Shown piece by piece: positions 13,189 through 20,050 of a stretch of 40,970 bases of DNA. The DNA is taken from positions 1-40,970 of the IMG/VR virus record IMGVR_UViG_3300033141_004983. One strand, 5' to 3'. A model generated the notes under the pieces. That model had not been told where the DNA came from. It saw only the letters and a list, made by a program, of their open reading frames with translations, and ran no database searches. A program made the position numbers and the translations under genes. Source of the stretch: a virus. Position 1 is the first letter of the stretch, and every line of letters begins with the position of its first letter.

Positions 13189-13440
13189 ATGGCACAGACA
13201 CCTTCAAAAAGAAGAAGAAAAGGAAGAAATGATTTTGATCCAAATACTGACCCTATGGATATCCAGCCTTATAAAGAAGAATCATGGGGCTATGATATGT
13301 ATTTACAGGATTGGTTAGATGGATGGTATGAAGCAGAAAAAGAATATATAAAACAAGAAGAAGAAGAAATTACTCTTCAAGATTTACTTGAAAGAGTAAT
13401 AGAAATTGAAAGAAAATTAAATGAAGGAGGCATTTATTAA
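13189..13440 (+). CDS. Hypothetical acidic protein of 83 residues
   Basis: Starts SKRRRKGRNDFDPNTDPMDI after a few residues and ends in an acidic coiled-coil-like stretch (YIKQEEEEITLQDLLERVIEIERKLNE). The middle is rich in Trp and Tyr (ESWGYDMYLQDWLDGWYEAE). It has no strong ribosome binding site (GGGTG 11 nt upstream) and is probably translated by coupling. The stop overlaps the next ATG (TTAATGG), so it may work with the nuclease that follows. No family recognised. Confidence 0.7.
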   Translation: MAQTPSKRRRKGRNDFDPNTDPMDIQPYKEESWGYDMYLQDWLDGWYEAEKEYIKQEEEEITLQDLLERVIEIERKLNEGGIY

Positions 13441-14261
13441 TGGCAAAACTACCTATTGATATCAGAACAAAAACTGAACAGCAAATTGAAGATGGATTAA
13501 TAAAACAAGATCTGAGGCCATACTTAGGCATAAGTGGAATTGGAGCAAAATGTGCCAGAGCTTTGTGGTATAATTTCAGACTTTGTTCTCAATCAGCAAT
13601 TACTCCAAGAGTAAATAGACTTTTTCAAAGAGGTCATAGAGAAGAAGCTATCATCCAAGCTGATTTAAGAAAAATTGGAATATGGCACCATGATGATCAA
13701 AAAGAAGTACTTGCTGGAAATGGACACATAAAAGGCCATATCGACGACCTATTAGATTATGTCCCTGATGCCCCAAAGACTACTCATCTTGGAGAATATA
13801 AAACCCACAATGATAAATCATTCAAAGATTTAAAAAATAAAGGAGTAAAGCTTTCAAAGCCAGTTCATTATGCCCAGATGATCTGCTACATGAACTTATT
13901 AAAACTTAAAAGAGGTTTGTACATAGCAGTAAATAAAAATGATGATGCCAGATATTATGAAAGAATTTCAGCAGATGATAAAAAAGCAATAGAACTTATT
14001 CAAAGAGGCATTGATATTATCTCTACAGAAGTGCCACCAGAAAAAATAGGTTCATCAACTTGGTTTGAATGTAAGTGGTGTGGGCATTATGAAATTTGTC
14101 ATTTTGGAAAGCTACCTTTAAAAAATTGTAGGACTTGTGAATACTGTGATATCCATGATAAAGGAAAATGGAAATGCTCTGGCTATAAAATTGAATTAGC
14201 TTTTTCTCAGCAATTACTTGGGTGTGAAAAACATAGATATATGAAAGGATTAACAAATTGA
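13440..14261 (+). CDS. PD-(D/E)XK nuclease, Cas4/RecB-like
   Basis: 273 residues. The nuclease core is visible as QRGHREEAII (helix with the conserved H/E), then GHIKGHIDDLLD (D in motif II) and HLGEYKTHN (E-x-K, motif III), then the helix QMICYMNLLK (Q motif). The C-terminal part carries clustered cysteines (CKWCGHYEIC, NCRTCEYC, C at KWKCSG), which in Cas4/AddB-type enzymes bind an iron-sulfur cluster; an early cysteine (KCARALWY) may complete it. Such phage enzymes resect DNA ends for recombination. It follows the Sak4 and ssDNA-binding genes and overlaps the SF2 helicase by 4 nt, suggesting a nuclease-helicase pair. Confidence 0.85.
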   Translation: MAKLPIDIRTKTEQQIEDGLIKQDLRPYLGISGIGAKCARALWYNFRLCSQSAITPRVNRLFQRGHREEAIIQADLRKIGIWHHDDQKEVLAGNGHIKGHIDDLLDYVPDAPKTTHLGEYKTHNDKSFKDLKNKGVKLSKPVHYAQMICYMNLLKLKRGLYIAVNKNDDARYYERISADDKKAIELIQRGIDIISTEVPPEKIGSSTWFECKWCGHYEICHFGKLPLKNCRTCEYCDIHDKGKWKCSGYKIELAFSQQLLGCEKHRYMKGLTN

Positions 14262-15799
14262 GTATCACTCCAAGAAAATATCAAACAGAGGCAATTAATG
14301 CTCTTTTCAATTACTTCTATTCTGGCAAAAGAGGCAATCCGCTTGTTGTAGCTCCTACAGGAAGTGGGAAGTCAATTATGATTTCCCTATTCTGTGACAC
14401 TGTTTTTAAAAAGTGGCCTGACCAAAAAATCCTTATTATAAGCCATGTCAAAGAGATACTCAAGCAAAACCTTACAGTCATCAGAGAACACATGGATAAC
14501 AAAGCAATAGGGCTGTATAGTGCTGGTTTAAAAAGCAGGACTTTAAATGATATTACCATAGCCAGCATACAATCTATATATAATAAGCCGGAATTATTTG
14601 ATCAATTTGATATAATAATAGTTGATGAAGCTCATACAATTCCTCATATCAAAAATGGAAGGTATCATAAATTTTTTTCTCAAATCGAAAAACCAGTAAT
14701 TGGTTTCACAGCAACTCCTTTTCGTTTGGGGACAGGATACCTTCATATGGGTGTTGGAGCATTTTTTGATGATATTGTTTATACTATTTCTATCAGAGAA
14801 TTACAAGATGCTGGTTATCTTTGTAAACTGAGTTCTAAAGGAACAAAGAAAAGGCTTGATGCTTCTGAAATAAGAAAGCAGGCTGGTGATTATGTTCTTA
14901 AAGAATTATCACTGGCCTTTGATAGAGATAGAATCACCAAAAATATAATTTCAGAACTTGTAATCCAAAAAGAGTTAAGAAAAAAATGGCTGGTATTTGC
15001 TATTGATATAGCCCATGCCGAAAATGTTACTGCTGAATTAAAAATAGCTGGTATTAAAACTGCTTGTGTCCATTCCAGAATGGAAGGGGATAGGGACAAA
15101 ATAATTCAAGATTTTAAAGATGGGGCATATCAAGCTATGGTTTCTGTAGCAGTATTAACAGTTGGCTTTGATGCTCCTGATGTTGACCTTATTGCTTTAA
15201 TAAGACCAACAGCCAGCCCAGTACTTCACGTTCAGATTATCGGCAGAGGTTTAAGACCACATCCTGGAAAAGAGGATTGCCTGATATTAGACTTTGCTGG
15301 AAATTTATTAAGAAATGGCCCAATTGATGCTCCGGTTATAAAATTAAAAGGCAAAGGAACTGGAGAGGCAATTATGAAAGAGTGTGATCATTGTTATGAA
15401 ATAGTTCATGCTGCTGTTAGAATTTGCCCCTGTTGTAATAAACCTTTTAAATTTAGACATAAATTATTATCTCATTCAGCAAACAGAGAAGTACTTTCAG
15501 TTGAAGAATGGCATCCTGTAACTGAAGTAAAGTATTTCAATTATACAGGCTCAAGAAAAATTCCTATGCTGAAAGTATCATACTCCTGTGGCCTCAGAAA
15601 GTTTAGTGAATATGTCTGTTTAGAACATAGCGGATATGCAAAACACAAAGCTCAACATTGGTGGAAAAGAAGAAGCAAATCAATTATTCCAGAAACAGCT
15701 CAGCAGGCAGTAGAACTTTCAGACAGCTTAGATATTCCAATAAAAATATTAGTCAATGAAGGTGGTAAATTTCCTACTATTAAAAAACAGGAGTTTTGA
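14258..15799 (+). CDS. SF2 DNA helicase, DEAH box
   Basis: A 513-residue superfamily 2 helicase. Motifs in order: Q-motif region RKYQTEAI, Walker A VAPTGSGKS (31-39), DEAH (123-126), GFTATPFR (motif III), HSRMEGDRD and VAVLTVGFDAPDV (motifs IV-V), and QIIGRGLRPH (motif VI). After the helicase core come paired cysteines (CDHCYEIVHAAVRICPCC), a zinc-ribbon, and a basic C-terminal domain. It probably unwinds or remodels DNA with the upstream PD-(D/E)XK enzyme, at replication forks or double-strand breaks. The start is TTG at 14258 with AAGGA 8 nt upstream, overlapping the preceding stop. Confidence 0.93.
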   Translation: MSITPRKYQTEAINALFNYFYSGKRGNPLVVAPTGSGKSIMISLFCDTVFKKWPDQKILIISHVKEILKQNLTVIREHMDNKAIGLYSAGLKSRTLNDITIASIQSIYNKPELFDQFDIIIVDEAHTIPHIKNGRYHKFFSQIEKPVIGFTATPFRLGTGYLHMGVGAFFDDIVYTISIRELQDAGYLCKLSSKGTKKRLDASEIRKQAGDYVLKELSLAFDRDRITKNIISELVIQKELRKKWLVFAIDIAHAENVTAELKIAGIKTACVHSRMEGDRDKIIQDFKDGAYQAMVSVAVLTVGFDAPDVDLIALIRPTASPVLHVQIIGRGLRPHPGKEDCLILDFAGNLLRNGPIDAPVIKLKGKGTGEAIMKECDHCYEIVHAAVRICPCCNKPFKFRHKLLSHSANREVLSVEEWHPVTEVKYFNYTGSRKIPMLKVSYSCGLRKFSEYVCLEHSGYAKHKAQHWWKRRSKSIIPETAQQAVELSDSLDIPIKILVNEGGKFPTIKKQEF

Positions 15800-15812
15800 A
15801 AGGAGAAATGAA

Positions 15813-16727
15813 ATGAATATTATTGGAGCAGGAATGAGTGGGTTATTGGCTGGAGCTTTAAATCCAGGTTCAACTATTGTTGAAGCAGGAGAAGAAAGAA
15901 AATCAGATCATCAAGCAGTATTCAGATGTAGAAAACCAGATATTGGAAAAATGCTTGGGATACCTTTTAAAAAAGTAACTGTTCATAAGGCTATTTGGCT
16001 GGATGGGAAAGAAGTAAATTCATCACCCAGGATTACTCATATGTATTCAAGAAAAGTAACTGGCATAATAACAGCCAGAAGTATTTTTGATACTGCCTCA
16101 GCAATCCGATATATCCCACCAAAGGATTTTATTCATCAGCTAAAGAAAAGATGTAGTATTAAATATAATAGTCCTTTTGATATTACAGATTTTGAAGCAA
16201 TATATTGTAATGAACCTGTCATTTCCACTATACCCATTTTTAAAAATGCTGCTATATTTGGATTAAAATTAGATGGCCTTTGCCATTCTGATCCTATATA
16301 TGTCAATCGGTTTTTTATTCCAAAGTGTAATTCTTATTGTACTATTTATTATCCAGACCCAAAATTTTCTGCATACCGAGCCAGCATGACTGGTGATACT
16401 CTTATAATAGAAGGCATGAAAAAATTATGTTTTACTGACCTATCTGAAATTTGTAATTCTTTAGGAATAAAATATTTCAGTGATTCAACTAAGTACTTAA
16501 ATCATAAACAAAAATTTGGTAAGATGATTCCAATTGATAATAAAATAAGACAAAATATTATTACTGATTTAACTTTAAAATATGGTGTGTATTCTTTAGG
16601 TCGATTTGCTACCTGGCGACCTAAAGTAATGCTGGATGCTGTCCTTGAGGACATTTTTGTAATCCGAAGATTAATAGAAGAAGGCAATTATGGTAGTATA
16701 AAATATAAACAAGGAGAAAAATCATGA
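15813..16727 (+). CDS. Rossmann-fold flavoprotein, amine oxidase/UGM-like
   Basis: About 304 residues. It opens with the dinucleotide-binding motif NIIGAGMSGLLAGAL, and near the end has YSLGRFATWRPKVMLDAVLE, the second FAD-contact region of amine-oxidase and UDP-galactopyranose-mutase type flavoproteins. The middle domain is short, so the substrate pocket is reduced relative to known members. It directly precedes the flavin-dependent thymidylate synthase and overlaps it by 4 nt, suggesting that it supplies or handles reduced flavin or acts on a thymidylate product. Start at 15813 because AAAGGAG lies 7 nt upstream; a longer frame from 15756 would translate the helicase end and this site. Confidence 0.7.
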   Translation: MNIIGAGMSGLLAGALNPGSTIVEAGEERKSDHQAVFRCRKPDIGKMLGIPFKKVTVHKAIWLDGKEVNSSPRITHMYSRKVTGIITARSIFDTASAIRYIPPKDFIHQLKKRCSIKYNSPFDITDFEAIYCNEPVISTIPIFKNAAIFGLKLDGLCHSDPIYVNRFFIPKCNSYCTIYYPDPKFSAYRASMTGDTLIIEGMKKLCFTDLSEICNSLGIKYFSDSTKYLNHKQKFGKMIPIDNKIRQNIITDLTLKYGVYSLGRFATWRPKVMLDAVLEDIFVIRRLIEEGNYGSIKYKQGEKS

Positions 16728-17482
16728 ATAAAGATGCTGCGACAGTCAATTTAATTAATTATACTGGAGGTGCTCTTGAATTATTAATTTATACCAAGAG
16801 TGGAAGATTGGCAACTGGAACAAAACTTTTTGATATAGCAACCTGGCCATATGAGAAGAAAATGGATCATCTTTCTTATATGATGAACACCATTCAAAGT
16901 AGTTTTGAAATGGTAGATTATACTTTTGAAATAAAAAATGTTTCCAGAGCTTTTACTCATCAGCTGGTAAGAACCAGAACTGCTTCTTTTCAACAGCAAG
17001 CCATGAGGGTAGTAGATGCCAGAGATTTTACTTATCTTCAATCCACAGATAACCCAAGATATCAGATAGCAGCTCAAGAATCTCTTTCTCAATATGGCAA
17101 AATGATTGATGATGGAGAAGCAGTACAAGATGCTCGTGGAGTATTACCAATAGCAATTCATACAGAGATTATAATAAAAGCAAATCTCAGAACTTTATCT
17201 AACATGGCTGAACTCCGCTTATGTAAAAGAGCAGAAGGTGAATATCAGTCTGTCTTTAAGAAGATGGTAAAAGCAGTACTTGATGTTCATCCCTGGGCTG
17301 AACCTCTTTTAAAAGTCTATTGTATTAAAACTGGTATCTGTTATTTTCCAAGATATGATAAATGTCCAGTTCAAAAATTTTGTCTCAAACCAGAAGATGT
17401 AAAGCTATTAATAGAAAAAGCTTGGAATAAATATAATCATGTTGCTAATCCTGTAGCGAATAAAGATGGCATGACTATGTAA
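16724..17482 (+). CDS. thyX: Flavin-dependent thymidylate synthase
   Basis: 252 residues, of normal ThyX length. It makes dTMP from dUMP with methylenetetrahydrofolate and FAD/NADPH. The signature region is RTRTASFQQQAMR (residues 83-95), where the usual RHR-x7-S reads RTR-x7-A: the His is Thr and the Ser is Ala. Ser88, Arg83, Arg85 and Arg95 are kept. Other typical parts are LSYMMNTIQSSFEMVDYTFE, ADARGVLPIAIHTEII-like VQDARGVLPIAIHTE, and LRLCKRAEGEYQSVF. An extra C-terminal stretch has C-x8-C-x5-C (GICYFPRYDKCPVQKFC). ATG overlaps the flavoprotein stop. The changes may alter chemistry or substrate. Confidence 0.92.
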   Translation: MNKDAATVNLINYTGGALELLIYTKSGRLATGTKLFDIATWPYEKKMDHLSYMMNTIQSSFEMVDYTFEIKNVSRAFTHQLVRTRTASFQQQAMRVVDARDFTYLQSTDNPRYQIAAQESLSQYGKMIDDGEAVQDARGVLPIAIHTEIIIKANLRTLSNMAELRLCKRAEGEYQSVFKKMVKAVLDVHPWAEPLLKVYCIKTGICYFPRYDKCPVQKFCLKPEDVKLLIEKAWNKYNHVANPVANKDGMTM

Positions 17483-17628
17483 GAAGCTTTTAAAAGACTT
17501 TTCTTTTTAGCCTATAGGATACTATTAAAAAATAAAATAAATTTGATATACAATGGATAAAGAGTGTTGATCAATGAATAAAATATTAACTCAATCTGCT
17601 TATTTATATTTAAAAAAAGGAATTTATT
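17483..17628. other. Intergenic gap with a degenerate dispersed element
   Basis: 146 bp without a gene. On the minus strand it contains TTGTATATCAAA (17553-17542), like the core of the dispersed element, but the following CCTATA lies 23 nt away rather than 14. No clear terminator after thyX. The ribosome binding site AAAGGA for the next gene is at its right end, so a plus-strand promoter may also lie here. Confidence 0.4.
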
Positions 17629-18348
17629 ATGAAAAAAGATTGTATAATTATTGATCTTGAAGGTACACTTTCTAATTGTGAACATAGGATTCACCATTTG
17701 GAGAAAAAAGAATTTTATCAATGGAATGAACTCTTTCAACTGGATACGGTTAATGAAAGTATAGTTGAAATAATTAATCGGTATAGAGTAAATGGAGTGA
17801 GTATAATTCTTTGTACTGCTAAATCAGCAATACGATCATCAGAAGTTATGTCTTGGTTAAAGAAAAATGATCTATTAGAATTAATTGATCATTTCTATTT
17901 TAGAGTCTTAAAAGATACAAGATCAAGTGTAGAAGTAAAAAAAGAAATGTTAAGAGATATATTTAAAAACTATAATGTTTTAATAGCATTTGATGATAGA
18001 AAAGATATTTGTCAAATGTATCATTCTAAAGGAATAATCTCATATTTATTTATTCCAAATGAGCACAAAACTCCTGCTGATTTTTTAAAAGATGCTGCTG
18101 TAGTATTTGAAAATAAAAATAAAGAATATGGAGATTCATATAAGAGTTTTGGAAAAATTATGATGGCTTATTTTCCAAATGGCATAGAATTAAAAACTGA
18201 AAAAGATTTTACTCGATTTGCTATGTTAAATATTATGATATCTAAAACAGACAGATATTGCAAAAATTTTGTTAACAATGGTCATTCAGATAGCTTAACT
18301 GACTTATCAATTTATTCTACTATGCTACAGGAGATTGATAATGGATAA
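17629..18348 (+). CDS. HAD phosphatase fused to DUF1599 (nucleotide-modification-associated) domain
   Basis: 239 residues in two domains. Residues 1-145 are a HAD-type phosphatase like the 3'-phosphatase half of T4 polynucleotide kinase: motif I IIDLEGTLSN (the second catalytic Asp is Glu), motif II SIILCTAKS, and motif IV VLIAFDDRKDIC. Residues 150-239 match DUF1599 with NKEYGDSYKSFGK, FTRFAMLNIMISKTDRYCKN and SLTDLSIYSTMLQEID; this domain is linked to nucleotide pools and DNA base modification in phages. The pairing with thyX and a methyltransferase suggests hydrolysis or grooming of a nucleotide. The start has AAAAAAGGA upstream. The fusion is not one I know as common. Confidence 0.75.
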   Translation: MKKDCIIIDLEGTLSNCEHRIHHLEKKEFYQWNELFQLDTVNESIVEIINRYRVNGVSIILCTAKSAIRSSEVMSWLKKNDLLELIDHFYFRVLKDTRSSVEVKKEMLRDIFKNYNVLIAFDDRKDICQMYHSKGIISYLFIPNEHKTPADFLKDAAVVFENKNKEYGDSYKSFGKIMMAYFPNGIELKTEKDFTRFAMLNIMISKTDRYCKNFVNNGHSDSLTDLSIYSTMLQEIDNG

Positions 18349-18838
18349 TTTTCAATTGTTTTTTAAATATGCTATGGATAGAAATATTCCTATTTTAGAA
18401 CATTTTTATTCAGCTCATGGAATAATATTAAACCTTGGAGCAGGTGATAAAAAAATTCCTTATTCTATTCCACTTGATTATCCAAATTGGAATGCTGATA
18501 CTGATGATATTCCTTATGCTGATGGCTCAGTAAGTTTCATTCATGCTTACCATTTTCTTGAGCACTGTAAGCACCCAGTTAAAGTACTACAGGAATGTCA
18601 AAGAGTTCTCAGAATAGGCGGGCATATGAATATCTGTGTTCCTTATTATTCTGCTGCTATAGCTTCTCAAGACTTAGACCATAAACATTATTTTACCGAA
18701 GAAACATGGAAAACTCTTTTCAAAAATCAGTATTATGATAAAAATAAAATAGAATGGAAATTTAAAATCGGTTTTAATATGATCTGTGGTATAGTTGAAA
18801 GAAATCTTTGCCTACTAACCCAATTGGAGAAAATATGA
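18341..18838 (+). CDS. Class I SAM-dependent methyltransferase
   Basis: 165 residues. Motif I is IILNLGAGDKKIPYSIPLDY, with the acidic end of strand 2 at LDY; post-I DDIPYADGSVSFIHAYHFLE is typical of type-11 methyltransferases (DLPF-x-D-x-x-x-D), followed by VLQECQRVLRIGGHMNICVP and HKHYFTEETW. Length is short but complete. The substrate is unknown; with thyX and the HAD-DUF1599 gene next to it, a nucleotide or modified base is possible, while cell-surface or lipid substrates are also known for type 11. I start at ATG 18341 because GGAG lies 7 nt upstream, and the gene overlaps the preceding one by 8 nt. Confidence 0.8.
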   Translation: MDNFQLFFKYAMDRNIPILEHFYSAHGIILNLGAGDKKIPYSIPLDYPNWNADTDDIPYADGSVSFIHAYHFLEHCKHPVKVLQECQRVLRIGGHMNICVPYYSAAIASQDLDHKHYFTEETWKTLFKNQYYDKNKIEWKFKIGFNMICGIVERNLCLLTQLEKI

Positions 18839-19377
18839 TCACTATTTTTGACTCTGAAACTACAGGTTTGTTAAGGGCAAAGGGTTCAGATATACTACAC
18901 CAGCCTCATCTAACTGAAATTTATGCTATGCAAGTAGATGAAAAAAACAATTTAATAAGAGAATTTGGAACTCTTATTAAACCACCTATCCAAATTCCAA
19001 ATTTTTTAGAAAAGGCTATTGGAATTACAAATGAGATGGTAGTAAATGCTCCAACTTTTTTACAGATATATAAAAAAATTATTGAAGTATTTTTTTGTTC
19101 TCATACGGTGGTTGCTCATAATTTATCTTTTGATGAAGGAGTACTGATCAATGAGCTTAAAAGAATAGGGAAAGAACACCACTTCCCATATCCACCTATT
19201 AAATTTTGTACAGTAGAACAATCTATGCATATAAAAGGGCATAGGTTGAAAAATTCTGAGCTTTATAAAATTGCTACTGGAAAGGAAATGGTTGGTGCCC
19301 ATAGAGCTAAAGCGGATGTTTTGGCAACTTATGAATCTTATAAATGGTTGAGGAGTAAAAATAATGAAAATGTATAG
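18835..19377 (+). CDS. DnaQ-like 3'-5' exonuclease (proofreading subunit)
   Basis: 180 residues of the DEDDh exonuclease family. Motif I is TIFDSETTG (D6 and E8), motif II is VAHNLSFDEG, and motif III is GAHRAKADVLAT with the His and Asp. It removes misincorporated 3' ends. The C-family polymerase three genes downstream has a degenerate PHP domain and cannot proofread by itself, so this is likely its epsilon-type partner. I start at ATG 18835 with GGAG upstream; the 18808 frame would begin within the methyltransferase without a site. It overlaps the methyltransferase end by 4 nt. Confidence 0.9.
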   Translation: MITIFDSETTGLLRAKGSDILHQPHLTEIYAMQVDEKNNLIREFGTLIKPPIQIPNFLEKAIGITNEMVVNAPTFLQIYKKIIEVFFCSHTVVAHNLSFDEGVLINELKRIGKEHHFPYPPIKFCTVEQSMHIKGHRLKNSELYKIATGKEMVGAHRAKADVLATYESYKWLRSKNNENV

Positions 19378-19681
19378 AATAATATCAGCAGTAAAAAGTC
19401 CATTTGTTTTTTCAAAAGAAGATGCAGAATTCAGATGTGAAAAGGCAAATGAATATTTTAAAAATGTTAATCATACTATTAAACTATCAGAACATTATAC
19501 TAAAAAAGAAATCAGATATTTATATCCAAAAGATATTTCTTTCAGCAAATTGGAAGCACTTGTAAAAGGATTAAAAAATAATGATGCATTAATTGCTGAT
19601 TTTGAAGATGTCGAACAAGTATCTTTAACCAGCTTTGAAAGAAATAATTTAATAAAAGCAAATCCAAAACAATTTGTATAA
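19364..19681 (+). CDS. Hypothetical protein of 105 residues
   Basis: MKMYRIISAVKSPFVFSKED then a charged helical middle (AEFRCEKANEYFKNVNHTI), YPKDISFSKLEALVKGLKNN and an Asn/Lys-rich end. It has no known motif, no membrane segment and one cysteine. AGGAG lies 8 nt before the ATG, and the gene overlaps the exonuclease by 14 nt, so it is probably co-translated with the DnaQ-like protein. A polymerase accessory role is possible from position only. Confidence 0.7.
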   Translation: MKMYRIISAVKSPFVFSKEDAEFRCEKANEYFKNVNHTIKLSEHYTKKEIRYLYPKDISFSKLEALVKGLKNNDALIADFEDVEQVSLTSFERNNLIKANPKQFV

Positions 19682-19693
19682 GGATTAAAAATA

Positions 19694-20050
19694 ATGAAAT
19701 GCCCATACTGTAGTAAAGAAGCTAAACTTGTAACTGGAGAATTTGTTCATCCATTTCAGCCAAGATATAAAGATAAATATTATTATATATGTGATGCCTG
19801 TGATGCTTATGTAGGCTGTCATAAAGGTACTAAAAAAGCACTTGGGACTTTAGCAAATTATGAATTAAGAGTATTAAGAATGAAAGTACATCATAAATTT
19901 GATCCACTCTGGAGAAGTAAAGTTGTAACAAGAAAAGATGCATACATAATTTTATCGAAGAAATTAAATATATCATTAACAAAGTGTCATATAGCAGCTT
20001 TTGATATTGACACTTGTAACAGAGTATTGGGAATAATAGAATGTGGCTAA
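19694..20050 (+). CDS. Zinc-finger protein, DUF3268 family
   Basis: 118 residues. The N terminus MKCPYCSKEAKLVTGEFVHP and the segment YYYICDACDAYVGCHKGTKK give a C-x2-C ... C-x2-C-x4-C zinc-binding set, and GTLANYELRVLRMKVHHKFD then PLWRSK complete the DUF3268 signature. DUF3268 proteins are small phage and mobile-element proteins of unknown role, often next to replication genes. The C-terminal KDAYIILSKKLNISLTKCHI looks like a small helical DNA- or protein-contact unit. It overlaps the polymerase start by 10 nt, which suggests coupling. Confidence 0.85.
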   Translation: MKCPYCSKEAKLVTGEFVHPFQPRYKDKYYYICDACDAYVGCHKGTKKALGTLANYELRVLRMKVHHKFDPLWRSKVVTRKDAYIILSKKLNISLTKCHIAAFDIDTCNRVLGIIECG

